A stretch of DNA of 35,320 nt from an uncultured Alphaproteobacteria bacterium (GCA_902596985.1 CACJWR010000015.1:1-35320), one strand, 5' to 3'. Shown: positions 8,145 to 17,209, numbered from the stretch's first letter. Numbers and translations are program-made. The notes: generated by a model from the sequence alone, not told the origin.

Positions 8145-8160
8145 TGTACGCCAAAGTACA
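8145..8160. promoter_or_regulatory. Short palindrome TGTAC-N6-GTACA upstream of imuB
   Basis: A perfect 5-bp inverted repeat with a 6-nt spacer (TGTACGCCAAAGTACA) ends 3 nt before the predicted imuB -35 element. The symmetry and position fit a regulator site, but a repeat this short can occur by chance. It does not match the alphaproteobacterial LexA box. Confidence 0.25.
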
Positions 8161-8163
8161 AAA

Positions 8164-8192
8164 TTGAGTTGGACTTTTTATTCGTTTATAGT
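8164..8192 (+). promoter_or_regulatory. imuB: Predicted sigma70-type promoter of the imuB operon
   Basis: TTGAGT (8164-8169) and TATAGT (8187-8192) are close matches to the -35 and -10 consensus, with an ideal 17-nt spacer. Transcription should start about seven bases after the -10, near 8199. The LexA box then begins at about +1, and the untranslated leader is only about nine bases long. Confidence 0.65.
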
Positions 8193-8198
8193 TAAAAA

Positions 8199-8213
8199 GA
8201 ACAAATCATGAAC
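8199..8213. promoter_or_regulatory. LexA (SOS) box overlapping the imuB start codon
   Basis: GAACAAATCATGAAC is a perfect GAAC-N7-GAAC direct repeat, the alphaproteobacterial LexA operator. The ATG of imuB (8208-8210) lies inside it, and its third base is the G of the second GAAC. The box begins at the predicted transcription start. A bound repressor would block promoter clearance, fitting damage-induced control of the whole imuB-methyltransferase-dnaE2 operon. Confidence 0.85.
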
Positions 8214-9896
8214 AAAATAAAATTAAAAAATAGATTCGCTTCCATTTGGTTTCCAAAATTACCATTAGAGACGATATTATCTAAGGAACCCCTGTTAGAT
8301 TCATTACCTCTAGTTGTTTCTTTTTCTGGAGGAAAGGAAATAATATGTGCAAATGGATTAGCTAAAAAGCTAAATATATCCGCCGGAATGTCTACTAAGG
8401 AAGCTCTTACATTAAATCCTCATGTGATTAGTAAAACAGTTCAGCATTCGGATCTTAAAAAAAAACTAATTAAACTTTTTAGTTTCACATATCAATTCAC
8501 ACCTCTTATAAGGTTAGATGGCTATGATAGCTTGATGCTTGATATAACGGGATGTGAGAAATTCACGGGGAAAGAGGAAGACTTCATACATCAACTAACA
8601 ACTCATTTTTCTAAAATTAATATACTCAGCATTATAGGGATTGCGGGAACTCAGGGAGCTGCTTGGGCAATAGCAAGATTCCAAAATAGTTCCAATAAAA
8701 AAAAACCAAGAACAAATCTTAGAAAAATAATCAATGATCAAAGTAGAGCTACAAGGATTAAAATTCCCAGCGATAGAGATACCGAGAATTCGCAAAAGAA
8801 ATTATCTATCTTTAATACAGGCTATTCTGTTAATGACCCTGTGCATAGGTCTAGAATAGTTGATAATGATAAGACAGAAAGAACTCTTATTTCCTTACCA
8901 GTAGAAGCATTGAACCTAGAAAGCACCGATGTAAATCTATTAAATTTATTTGGTATCTACAAAGTTGGAGACCTAACAAACATAGATGCCACTTCTATTA
9001 ATAGAAGATTTGGTAATCATATAATCAAAAGAGTACGGCAAGTTTTGGGCAAAGAAACAGAACTATTCAATAAAATTGTCTGGGAAGAAAAATACTCCTT
9101 TTCAACAGAACTGTTCTTAGAGGAAATAACTCTTCAGGCTATAAGTGAATTTATCAAAACGCTTATTAAGAAACTATGTGATAAGCTCGAGAAAACTAAG
9201 AAGCTGATTGGGGGATGTAGTGTTAAATTTCCACCAAACAACAAAGTACTTATAGAGATAAATTTCAGCAACCCCACGCAAGACAAAGCCAAAATAGAAC
9301 TGGTAATGCTAGAAAAACTCAAGACTATTAAAAATCTCAAAAATATAGAAGCAATAATCCTTGAAGGGGTACATATTGAAGAAGCAAGAGAAAGACAAAT
9401 AGCTATAAATATTCCTGGTAGAGATTACACTTCTAAATATCTAGATGAGGAAGAAAAAATAAGTTTATTAATGGCCAGAATCGAAGCCAGGTTAGGGAAA
9501 AATAAGGTGAAATCCTTCGCACAACACCACAGTCACATACCAGAGAAAACTTTTTCTTTAGATGAATTTAAAACAAAAAGAAAGACAGGTAATCAATGGC
9601 AGAAAAGTAAATTTATCAGACCAATACTTTTATATTCACCAGATCTCATTAATGCTACTTTGTATAGAGATGACTATCTGAATAAATTCAGTTGGAGAGG
9701 AAAAAAGTATAAAACCTGCTATGTACGTGGACCTGAAAGAATAGCGTCTGAATGGTGGAACAAGGATAAAAGAAAAAATTTCAGATTACGTGACTATTGG
9801 GAGGTGACAACAACGTGTGGTGCAAGGTTGTGGATGTTTGAAGAAAAGAATAAGATTTCAGAAAATAGATGGTTTGTACATGGTAATTTTTGTTAG
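8208..9896 (+). CDS. imuB: ImuB, Y-family DNA polymerase-like mutasome protein
   Basis: ImuB is an inactive relative of Y-family polymerases that links DnaE2 to the sliding clamp during damage-induced translesion synthesis. This copy has 562 residues, longer than the usual 480-530. The N-terminus FASIWFPKLP lacks the catalytic aspartate of active Y-family enzymes, as is normal for ImuB. GYDSLMLDITGCEKFTG, a helix-hairpin-helix-like stretch (LLNLFGIYKVGDLT), the HHSHIPEKTF element and the C-terminal motifs GPERIASEWW, RDYWEV and RWFVHGNF are all family hallmarks. Residues about 159-225 form a long lysine-rich insert carrying QKKLSIF (196-202), a possible clamp-binding motif. The ATG at 8208 is the only reasonable start, since an in-frame stop lies at 8193. 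No imuA precedes it: the neighbour upstream is divergent fabA. Confidence 0.88.
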   Translation: MNKIKLKNRFASIWFPKLPLETILSKEPLLDSLPLVVSFSGGKEIICANGLAKKLNISAGMSTKEALTLNPHVISKTVQHSDLKKKLIKLFSFTYQFTPLIRLDGYDSLMLDITGCEKFTGKEEDFIHQLTTHFSKINILSIIGIAGTQGAAWAIARFQNSSNKKKPRTNLRKIINDQSRATRIKIPSDRDTENSQKKLSIFNTGYSVNDPVHRSRIVDNDKTERTLISLPVEALNLESTDVNLLNLFGIYKVGDLTNIDATSINRRFGNHIIKRVRQVLGKETELFNKIVWEEKYSFSTELFLEEITLQAISEFIKTLIKKLCDKLEKTKKLIGGCSVKFPPNNKVLIEINFSNPTQDKAKIELVMLEKLKTIKNLKNIEAIILEGVHIEEARERQIAINIPGRDYTSKYLDEEEKISLLMARIEARLGKNKVKSFAQHHSHIPEKTFSLDEFKTKRKTGNQWQKSKFIRPILLYSPDLINATLYRDDYLNKFSWRGKKYKTCYVRGPERIASEWWNKDKRKNFRLRDYWEVTTTCGARLWMFEEKNKISENRWFVHGNFC

Positions 9897-9917
9897 TAAT
9901 TTAGGCTGTGAATAGGG

Positions 9918-10799
9918 ATGGAATTTCAAAAAAATAACACATTAGATACTAAAGCTCTTGGGCTTGAGTTTTCCTTGGCAATAGCAAAATTTGTTACTGG
10001 AAAAGAGAACATGCACTATGGCGTTTGGGACAACCTAGATCCTTGTCTTGAGAATTTGGGTAAGGCTCAAGAACAGTATACAAAACTACTATTCAAATAC
10101 TTTCCAAAAAAGAAAAAGCTTAAGATCCTTGATATTGGTGGAGGTGCTGGAGAAACAGCAAAGAAGTTAATCTCCTTAGGCCATAGCGTCACTATTATTG
10201 TACCTAGCGATATACTAAGCAAACGATGTTTGGAAAACACAAGAAATAAAGCTGAAGTTCATAATATAAGGTTTGAAGATTATGAACCAAAAAAAAATCA
10301 GACATTTGACTTATGTCTGTTTTCAGAAAGCTTCCAATATATTCCCGCAAAAATTGCGCTAAAAAAGGCTAAAGGATTACTAAAAAAAGGTGGACAAATA
10401 TTGGTTGCGGATTGCTTCCGCTCTGACGTCAAGCATAGTAGTCACAACAGAAGACCAGGAGGAGGACATCCTTTATCGGAAATGCTGAAACTACTTAAAG
10501 ATATAGATTTGAACATTATATCAAAAAAAGAGATAACAAAATCCGTTGCTCCATCTTTAGATATAGAGCAGAAATTTTATAATGTAGTTGGTGTTGGAAT
10601 AGACAAAGTACATCAAGGCTTAGTAGCAAGCCATCCTTGGAAAATGAAACTATTTAATCTGGTCTATAAGACTATAGTAAACCAAAAAAAACGCAGACGT
10701 TTACATGATAGAATTTACGGAAACATAAGAAATTCTGACAATTTTATTAAATTCAATCACTATATGATCTTTCAACTGTCTTCCAATAAGGAAGGTTGA
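9918..10799 (+). CDS. Class I SAM-dependent methyltransferase (CFA-synthase-like) inside the mutasome operon
   Basis: This 293-residue protein has a clear Rossmann-type methyltransferase core. Motif I is LDIGGGAG (71-78), beta 2 ends in VTIIVPS (91-97), motif IV is SESFQYI (136-142), and KKGGQIL is at 156-162. The usual acidic residue at the end of beta 2 is replaced by valine, as in cyclopropane-fatty-acid-synthase-like and related N-methyltransferases. The N-terminal FVTGKENMHYGVW also resembles that group. The C-terminal part is basic (NQKKRRRLHDR). The substrate is unknown: a lipid, a small amine or a protein are all possible. It starts 21 nt after imuB and ends 26 nt before dnaE2, so it is in the LexA-controlled operon at the downstream edge of imuB. 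I know of no methyltransferase as a standard member of imuA-imuB-dnaE2 cassettes. Confidence 0.85.
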   Translation: MEFQKNNTLDTKALGLEFSLAIAKFVTGKENMHYGVWDNLDPCLENLGKAQEQYTKLLFKYFPKKKKLKILDIGGGAGETAKKLISLGHSVTIIVPSDILSKRCLENTRNKAEVHNIRFEDYEPKKNQTFDLCLFSESFQYIPAKIALKKAKGLLKKGGQILVADCFRSDVKHSSHNRRPGGGHPLSEMLKLLKDIDLNIISKKEITKSVAPSLDIEQKFYNVVGVGIDKVHQGLVASHPWKMKLFNLVYKTIVNQKKRRRLHDRIYGNIRNSDNFIKFNHYMIFQLSSNKEG

Positions 10800-10825
10800 A
10801 TAGCTTAATAAGATAGAGCTTTTAG

Positions 10826-13672
10826 TTGTCGTATTCAGAGCTTTGCATAACATCTAATTTCAGCTTCCTAGAAGGAGCCAGCCATCCTGAAGAGTATGTT
10901 GAAAGAGCAATAGAGTTTGGATTAAAATCTATAGCGATTGTCGACAAAAACTCCATTTCTGGAATAGTGAGAGGACTTAGAACTATAAAGGAAATCGAAT
11001 ATGATACTAAAAGTAAATACTCTCCTCTAAAACTAATACCAGGAGTTACTATTGTCACAACTCATAGAACTGAAATAACATGCTTAGCTCAGACACGACA
11101 AGGATGGAAAAACATATGCAAAGTTTTAACTACTGGAAAAAAGAATTCGAAGAAGGGTTGTTCCCACATTGACTATGAAAGTATTCTCAAAAACCAAGAT
11201 GGGATTATATTCTTAGCTCATATTTCAGAAAAAAATCATAGCCTTTCAGAAAGGCTTGAGTGGTTGAGGTTTATCCGAATACTCAAGAGAAATAATAGTA
11301 GATCTATATATATAGTTATGGCGCCCAGATATGATGGCTTGGATGAAATACGTTTTTACAAAATCAATAGGTTTGCGAAGAACGCTAAGTGTCGAGTTAT
11401 AGGATCTTCTACTCCTCTAATGCATCATGGCTCCAGACGAAAAGTCAGAGATACTTTATCTGCAATAAAAATGAAATGCACCATAGATGACCTGGGAGTT
11501 GAATCAAGCATTAATGGAGAGCAAAGGATGCGATCACCCCATGATTTTATAACTATATTCAAAGATTATCCTGAAGCGATACACAACACTAACTTTGTAA
11601 GCGATAGATGTTCGTTTTCTTTAGAGGAACTCAGCTATACATACCCTAAAGAAGTGCTCAAAGGAGAGAACCCCGATACAATATTACACGAGCTAACCTT
11701 TAATGGATTAAATGAATATTATGCAAAAAATATTCCTGTGAAAATATTAAAAGGAGTAAAAAAGGAACTTCTGTTAATAAAAAAACTCAAATACGCTCCC
11801 TATTTTCTCACAGTGTATGACATAGTGAAATTTGCAAGAAGTAGAGGTATTTTGTGTCAAGGCCGTGGCTCTGCTGCTAATTCCATAGTTTGTTTTTCTT
11901 TGGGAGTAACATCTGTTAGCCCAGAGATTGGGTCTATGGTATTTGAGCGCTTTATATCAGAGGCAAGAAACGAACCTCCCGATATTGACATTGATTTTGA
12001 GCATGAGCGCAGACAGGAGATAATAGACGAAATATACAGGAAATATGGCGATAGAAGAGCTGCCTTATGCGCTACAGTCATCCACTACAGAGCGAAAGGA
12101 GCGATAAGAGATGTAGGCAAAGTAATGGGGTTAAGCAAAGAAATAATATCCTCGATGGCTGAAAATATTGTTGGATGGGATAGACATAAGATACCTCATT
12201 ACAATAATACCAACTTAGAAGGTACGAATGACCACACTAGAATATTGGAGACTTTGGCCCTCAGCGACCAATTGATAGGCTTTCCTAGACACTTAGGTCA
12301 GCATGTAGGTGGCTTTATAATTACTGAGGATTATTTGGATGAGATTACCTCTATTGAAAATACTGCTATGGAAGGCAGAAGTATAATAGCATGGGATAAA
12401 GACGACATAGACTTTTTAGGTATACTAAAGATAGATATCTTAGCTCTTGGGATGCTGACATGTATAAAGAAATCTTTTGATTTAATAAAAAACCATCATA
12501 ACCGGAAAGTTAGCCTAAACAATATTCCACATCGAGATACACGTGTCTTTAATATGCTTTCCAAAGCAGACACTATAGGAGTTTTTCAGGTTGAAAGCAG
12601 AGCCCAAATGAACTTCCTTCCAAGATTAAAACCACAATGCTTTTATGATCTGGTAATACAAGTTGCCATCGTCAGACCTGGGCCAATTCAGGGAGATATG
12701 GTTCATCCCTATATAAAAAGAAGAAATGGACAAGAAAAAGTTACTTTTCCTTCCGAGAAACTAAAAGAAATTCTTGGCAAGACTCTTGGCGTACCACTAT
12801 TTCAAGAACAAGCAATACAAATTGCAATGAAAGGTGCGGGATTTTCATTGAAAGATACTGATAGACTGAGAAAATCATTAGCAACGTTTAAGAGAAACGG
12901 TACTGTTAGTAAGTTTAAAAAAAGATTTATTGATGGTATGCAAAAAAATGGATACGACAAGGATTTTGCTACAAAGTGCTTTTCCCAGATATCAGGGTTT
13001 GGTGAATACGGATTTCCTGAAAGTCATGCTGCAAGCTTCGCTATTCTTGTATATGCATCGGCTTGGATAAAATATCATTATCCTGATGTTTTTGCCTGCG
13101 CTTTACTAAACTCTCAACCGATGGGATTCTACTCTGCTTCCCAAATAATACGTGATGCAAAAAATCACGGGGTAAAAGTTAAAGAAATATGCATAAACAA
13201 AAGCGAATGGAACCATTCTCTAGAAAATCATGGCGAACCTTGTTTTAGTTTACGACTGGGGTTCAGGCAGATCAAAGGACTTTCAAAAAATGACGTCGAT
13301 AGAATTATTAAAGAGAGAGGCAATGGTTATAATGATCCCCAAGATTTATGGCATCGTATTAGACTGAGCCCAAGTATTATAAAGCTGCTGATTAAAGCAA
13401 ATTGCTTTCACTCTCTTAATAAAAACAGAAGACTATTACTTTGGGATGCTCAAGCTATAAAAAAAGCAAATTCTTTAGCCCTTTTTGAAGGTTATTCTGA
13501 GAAGGAATACTTGCCGGAGAAAAGCATCAATCTTCCTAATATGACTTTAGGTGAAGAATTGATTTTAGATTATCAATCTCTACGGTTAAGCCTATCTACA
13601 CACCCCGTAAAACTACTAAGGCCCTTTCTCAATAAGAGATTCATAGAAGAGTATTGTAGCCGTGGTATCTAA
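10826..13672 (+). CDS. dnaE2: Error-prone DNA polymerase III alpha subunit DnaE2 (ImuC), C-terminally short
   Basis: DnaE2 is the catalytic polymerase of the ImuB-dependent mutasome, which copies past lesions and causes induced mutation. The 948-residue protein starts with a TTG at 10826 that gives the typical opening YSELCITSNFSFLEGASHPEEY. An N-terminal PHP domain is followed by the polymerase core. The catalytic aspartates are in PDIDIDFEHERRQ (about residues 384-394) and in LKIDILALGMLT (about 535). QEQAIQIAM and FPESHAASFA are further family motifs. The protein stops at LSLSTHPVKLLRP plus a short tail, just where other DnaE2 proteins continue for roughly 100-130 residues with an OB fold. 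The convergent gene begins 5 nt later, so no frameshifted remainder fits. It is cotranscribed with imuB and the methyltransferase. Confidence 0.92.
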   Translation: MSYSELCITSNFSFLEGASHPEEYVERAIEFGLKSIAIVDKNSISGIVRGLRTIKEIEYDTKSKYSPLKLIPGVTIVTTHRTEITCLAQTRQGWKNICKVLTTGKKNSKKGCSHIDYESILKNQDGIIFLAHISEKNHSLSERLEWLRFIRILKRNNSRSIYIVMAPRYDGLDEIRFYKINRFAKNAKCRVIGSSTPLMHHGSRRKVRDTLSAIKMKCTIDDLGVESSINGEQRMRSPHDFITIFKDYPEAIHNTNFVSDRCSFSLEELSYTYPKEVLKGENPDTILHELTFNGLNEYYAKNIPVKILKGVKKELLLIKKLKYAPYFLTVYDIVKFARSRGILCQGRGSAANSIVCFSLGVTSVSPEIGSMVFERFISEARNEPPDIDIDFEHERRQEIIDEIYRKYGDRRAALCATVIHYRAKGAIRDVGKVMGLSKEIISSMAENIVGWDRHKIPHYNNTNLEGTNDHTRILETLALSDQLIGFPRHLGQHVGGFIITEDYLDEITSIENTAMEGRSIIAWDKDDIDFLGILKIDILALGMLTCIKKSFDLIKNHHNRKVSLNNIPHRDTRVFNMLSKADTIGVFQVESRAQMNFLPRLKPQCFYDLVIQVAIVRPGPIQGDMVHPYIKRRNGQEKVTFPSEKLKEILGKTLGVPLFQEQAIQIAMKGAGFSLKDTDRLRKSLATFKRNGTVSKFKKRFIDGMQKNGYDKDFATKCFSQISGFGEYGFPESHAASFAILVYASAWIKYHYPDVFACALLNSQPMGFYSASQIIRDAKNHGVKVKEICINKSEWNHSLENHGEPCFSLRLGFRQIKGLSKNDVDRIIKERGNGYNDPQDLWHRIRLSPSIIKLLIKANCFHSLNKNRRLLLWDAQAIKKANSLALFEGYSEKEYLPEKSINLPNMTLGEELILDYQSLRLSLSTHPVKLLRPFLNKRFIEEYCSRGI

Positions 13673-13677
13673 CAGGT

Positions 13678-14022
13678 TTAACCGCAATAGACGCTAACTA
13701 TCTTCTTCTGACTGCCAACAATAATACTCAATCTTTTAGGGTTAGTATTCTCAATACTTTCATTTCTATCTAAGAAAATAATTCTAGTATTGGATGGGTA
13801 CTCCATTGCACCGAGCGCCGATTCAGGTTGCCCCACTAAAAAGCTCAAATTACGCGCTATACACTGACCATCATCTGTTAGCTTGACCTTATTACCAATT
13901 GTTGGGCCAGTGTAGTTCCCAGTAATATTGGGTTGCTCAAAACTAGTTTGAGTTGCTTGACAAGCAACTGTAAATAAACAAAAAGTTATAATAAAAAAAT
14001 TTTTAACCACAGATATCCTCAT
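13678..14022 (-). CDS. Putative lipoprotein with peptidase-inhibitor I78-like domain
   Basis: This 114-residue exported protein begins with a signal peptide (MRISVVKNFFIITFCLFTVAC). Cys21 may be a lipidation site, although the residue at -3 is threonine rather than leucine. The C-terminal part follows the I78 inhibitor pattern: VGQPESALG, then RIIFLD, then a run ending VSVYCG. A cysteine at DDGQC could pair with the last one. I78 proteins are small inhibitors of serine proteases, often found in the cell envelope of Proteobacteria. The assignment rests on a faint motif. It starts 15 nt after the acs stop on the same strand and converges with dnaE2. Confidence 0.65.
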   Translation of the reverse strand: MRISVVKNFFIITFCLFTVACQATQTSFEQPNITGNYTGPTIGNKVKLTDDGQCIARNLSFLVGQPESALGAMEYPSNTRIIFLDRNESIENTNPKRLSIIVGSQKKIVSVYCG

Positions 14023-14036
14023 TAATTTAATTCACT

Positions 14037-15983
14037 TTAAAGCTTCTTACGATTGGCAATCAGATCATCAACGACAGCAGGTTCTGCTAAAGTAGATGTA
14101 TCACCTAAATTGCTAAAATCATCCTCAGCGATTTTTCGCAAAATCCTTCTCATTATCTTACCTGATCGAGTCTTTGGAAGACCTGGAGAAAATTGAATAA
14201 TATCAGGCTTTGCAATAGGACCAATCTCTTTTCTAACCCAATTCTGAAGCTCCTTCATTAGTTCATCAGAGTTTTTCTCTCCAGACATTAAAGATACATA
14301 TGCGTATATCCCTTGGCCTTTAATTGGGTGGGGGAAACCAACTACTGCACTCTCATTGACTTTTGGATGAGCGACTAGAGCACTTTCAATTTCTGCTGTT
14401 CCCATTCTATGACCTGATACATTTAAAACGTCATCGACTCTTCCAGTAATCCAGTAATACCCGTCTTTATCCCTTCTGCATCCATCACCTGAAAAGTAAT
14501 AACCTTTATAATCGTTGAAATACGTCGAAACAAACCTATCGTGATCTCCAAAGACAGTACGCATTTGCCCTGGCCAACTATCCTTAATAACCAATACGCC
14601 TTCACATTCTTCATCAGATCTCTCTTCCCCAGAATTAGGATCGAGAATTGCAGGCACAATACCAAAAAAGGGTAAAGTTGCAGAACCAGGCTTGGTTGTT
14701 GTGGCTCCTGGTAAAGGTGTAATAAGAATTCCACCTGTTTCGGTTTGCCACCAAGTATCGACTATTGGACAATTGTTTTTACCTACTACCCGATTATACC
14801 ACTCCCATGCTTCAGGATTAATAGGCTCTCCTACAGTACCTAGAATTCGAATGCTGGATAAATCATTCTTGTTAACAAATTCGTCTCCTAACCCCATTAA
14901 AGCCCTTATAGCTGTTGGAGCAGTGTAAAATTGATTTACTTTATATTTTTCACAAATTTGCCAAAAACGTGATGCGTCCGGGAAAGTAGGAACACCCTCA
15001 AACATCAGAGTCGTTGCTCCATTTGCTAAAGGTCCATAAACAATATAGCTATGGCCAGTTACCCAACCAACATCAGCAGTGCACCAATAAATATCTCCAT
15101 CATTATAATCAAAGACAAATTTATGTGTCATTGAAGCGTATAGAATATATCCTGCCGTTGAATGTAAAACACCCTTAGGTTTGCCCGTTGAACCAGATGT
15201 ATAAAGGATAAACAATGGGTCTTCGGCATTCATAGGTTCGGGAGGGCAAACAGTACTCACTTTATCCATCAAATCATTCAACCAAAAATCACGCCCTTCT
15301 TTCATGCTAACTTCTGTTGAAGTCCTTTTCAAAACAAGAGAGGTTATATCTCCAGATATATCCAAGGCCTCATCAACATTCTTCTTTAAAGGTGTTTGTT
15401 TTCCACCTCTTGGTGCTTCATTGGCAGTAATCACCGCTTTTGCTCCACAATCAATAATTCGACTTGCAAGCGCTTCTGGAGAAAAGCCCGCGAAAACAAC
15501 AGAGTGTATAGCACCCACTCTGGCGCATGCTAACATAGCGTAAGCCGCCTCTGGAACCATCGGCATGTACAGAATTACTCTATCCCCTTTCTTTATGCCT
15601 CGATCCTTTAAAACATTTCCAAACTTACACACATTTTCATAGAGTTCTCTGTACGTAATCTTTTTAGAAACCCCCGGCTCATCACCCTCCCACAAAATTG
15701 CGACCTTGTCACTTTTCTTTTCTAAATGCCTATCAACACAGTTTTCAGACACATTAAGCACACCATCTTCAAACCACTTTATGTAAACATCAGGATGGGA
15801 ATATGAAACATTTTTGACTTTGGTAAATTGTTTTTGCCATAGCAGTCGATTACGGGCCTGTTCCTCCCAAAACGCTTCAGGACTTTCAACTGACCTTTTA
15901 TACATTTCATGATATTTGGTTCTATCTATTAGCGCTTTTTTGGAAAACTCTTCCTTGGGCTGATATCCTTCTATAGTTTTCAT
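14037..15983 (-). CDS. acs: Acetyl-CoA synthetase (AMP-forming)
   Basis: This enzyme activates acetate to acetyl-CoA through acetyl-AMP, letting the cell use free acetate. It is 648 residues, close to the usual 650. Visible motifs are the P-loop-like [12 protein letters not shown], the WWQTETGG substrate motif, the hinge-region [17 protein letters not shown] and the C-terminal [10 protein letters not shown]. Lys609 of the last motif is the catalytic lysine that is acetylated for control in Salmonella and matches its number exactly. The ATG at 15983 follows an AGGA-type ribosome site. It lies in a minus-strand run between the aminotransferase and the lipoprotein gene; 47 nt separate it from the aminotransferase stop. 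Confidence 0.96.
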   Translation of the reverse strand: MKTIEGYQPKEEFSKKALIDRTKYHEMYKRSVESPEAFWEEQARNRLLWQKQFTKVKNVSYSHPDVYIKWFEDGVLNVSENCVDRHLEKKSDKVAILWEGDEPGVSKKITYRELYENVCKFGNVLKDRGIKKGDRVILYMPMVPEAAYAMLACARVGAIHSVVFAGFSPEALASRIIDCGAKAVITANEAPRGGKQTPLKKNVDEALDISGDITSLVLKRTSTEVSMKEGRDFWLNDLMDKVSTVCPPEPMNAEDPLFILYTSGSTGKPKGVLHSTAGYILYASMTHKFVFDYNDGDIYWCTADVGWVTGHSYIVYGPLANGATTLMFEGVPTFPDASRFWQICEKYKVNQFYTAPTAIRALMGLGDEFVNKNDLSSIRILGTVGEPINPEAWEWYNRVVGKNNCPIVDTWWQTETGGILITPLPGATTTKPGSATLPFFGIVPAILDPNSGEERSDEECEGVLVIKDSWPGQMRTVFGDHDRFVSTYFNDYKGYYFSGDGCRRDKDGYYWITGRVDDVLNVSGHRMGTAEIESALVAHPKVNESAVVGFPHPIKGQGIYAYVSLMSGEKNSDELMKELQNWVRKEIGPIAKPDIIQFSPGLPKTRSGKIMRRILRKIAEDDFSNLGDTSTLAEPAVVDDLIANRKKL

Positions 15984-16030
15984 TCCTTTAATCCTAATTA
16001 TAATTGTCCTTGAACAAATCTTCGTCAGCT

Positions 16031-17209
16031 TTAAATAATATCTGCAATTGCACTTGCTAAATAATTTATCACGCCTTTACGCAAACCCGCTACATTTATT
16101 CTACTATCGGAGACCATATAAATTCCATGATCTTTTCTTAAGACCTCGACTTGGTTAGAATTTAATCCTAGCTTAGAAAACATTCCCCTATGCTTATTCA
16201 CGAAGCTAAATCGTTCTGATTTGGTCTCTCGTTGTAGTTCCGTTGCAAGTTTCTCTCTCAAATCCAACATGTTCACTCGCATTTCTTCTAGTTCGTCTTT
16301 CCACAGAACTTCAAGCGTATCATCCTGCAATATTTGATTGACTACTGCGGCACCGTGATCTGGAGGGAAAGAAAATGTAAGACGGTTTAATGATTTAAGG
16401 TTATCTTGAACTACATGTTGTTTCTCTGGCTCTGAAACGACAATAGCTACACCTACTCTATCTCTGTAAACACCAAAATTTTTCGAGCAAGAGACAGCAA
16501 TCATTGCCTCTGAAACATTTTTTACAAGATAATTGAGACCCTTAACATCTTTAGTTAAGCCGTCTCCAAAGCCTTGATATGCGAGATCTATAAAAGGCAA
16601 AACATTTTTGTCCTGGATTAATTGTGTTATCTCTACCCATTGTTCCATGCTTAAATTTGCTCCAGTAGGGTTGTGACAACATCCATGCAACAACAATATA
16701 TCGTTTTCACGCATATCATTAAGGTCTTGATACATTTTGTCAAAATTCACTTCACATGTGATCTCATCAAAATAATAATATGAGCTCATATTCATGCCCA
16801 AATGTTTCAGAATCGCTTGGTGATTGGGCCAGCTTGGATTTGAAATCCAAACATTTCCGACGCTCTTTGTAGCTCTTGCTAAAAGGAGAAGTTGGTGTAA
16901 GGCCCCGGTTCCTCCAGGTGCTTGAGCATATGAGAGCCTTTTTTCATCTAAAGAATTATTTAAGACTAATCGTCCTATGTTTTTGGAAAATTCAATTGAG
17001 CCTATTAAGCCAACATAACTTTTACTATCCTGTAATCTGTGCAGTATCTCTTCACTTTTTTTCACTGCTTTCATTATTGGCGTTGTTCCTTCGGCATTCT
17101 TGTAAACCCCCACACCCAAATCTAACTTATTTGTTCTTTTATCCTCAGCGTACTGAGCCATTAACTCCATTATTTTATCTGATGGTTGACTATTTAAATG
17201 CTCGAACAT
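16031..17209 (-). CDS. Aspartate/aromatic amino acid aminotransferase (class I)
   Basis: This 392-residue PLP aminotransferase belongs to the E. coli AspC/TyrB branch. Typical features are [10 protein letters not shown] near the N-terminus, [11 protein letters not shown] (176-186), [12 protein letters not shown] (206-217) and the PLP lysine Lys243 in [14 protein letters not shown]. It exchanges amino groups between 2-oxoglutarate/glutamate and aspartate or aromatic amino acids; which one it prefers cannot be told from sequence. Its ATG at 17209 touches the stop codon of the upstream acetyltransferase gene (TAAATG), suggesting translational coupling. Confidence 0.9.
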   Translation of the reverse strand: MFEHLNSQPSDKIMELMAQYAEDKRTNKLDLGVGVYKNAEGTTPIMKAVKKSEEILHRLQDSKSYVGLIGSIEFSKNIGRLVLNNSLDEKRLSYAQAPGGTGALHQLLLLARATKSVGNVWISNPSWPNHQAILKHLGMNMSSYYYFDEITCEVNFDKMYQDLNDMRENDILLLHGCCHNPTGANLSMEQWVEITQLIQDKNVLPFIDLAYQGFGDGLTKDVKGLNYLVKNVSEAMIAVSCSKNFGVYRDRVGVAIVVSEPEKQHVVQDNLKSLNRLTFSFPPDHGAAVVNQILQDDTLEVLWKDELEEMRVNMLDLREKLATELQRETKSERFSFVNKHRGMFSKLGLNSNQVEVLRKDHGIYMVSDSRINVAGLRKGVINYLASAIADII

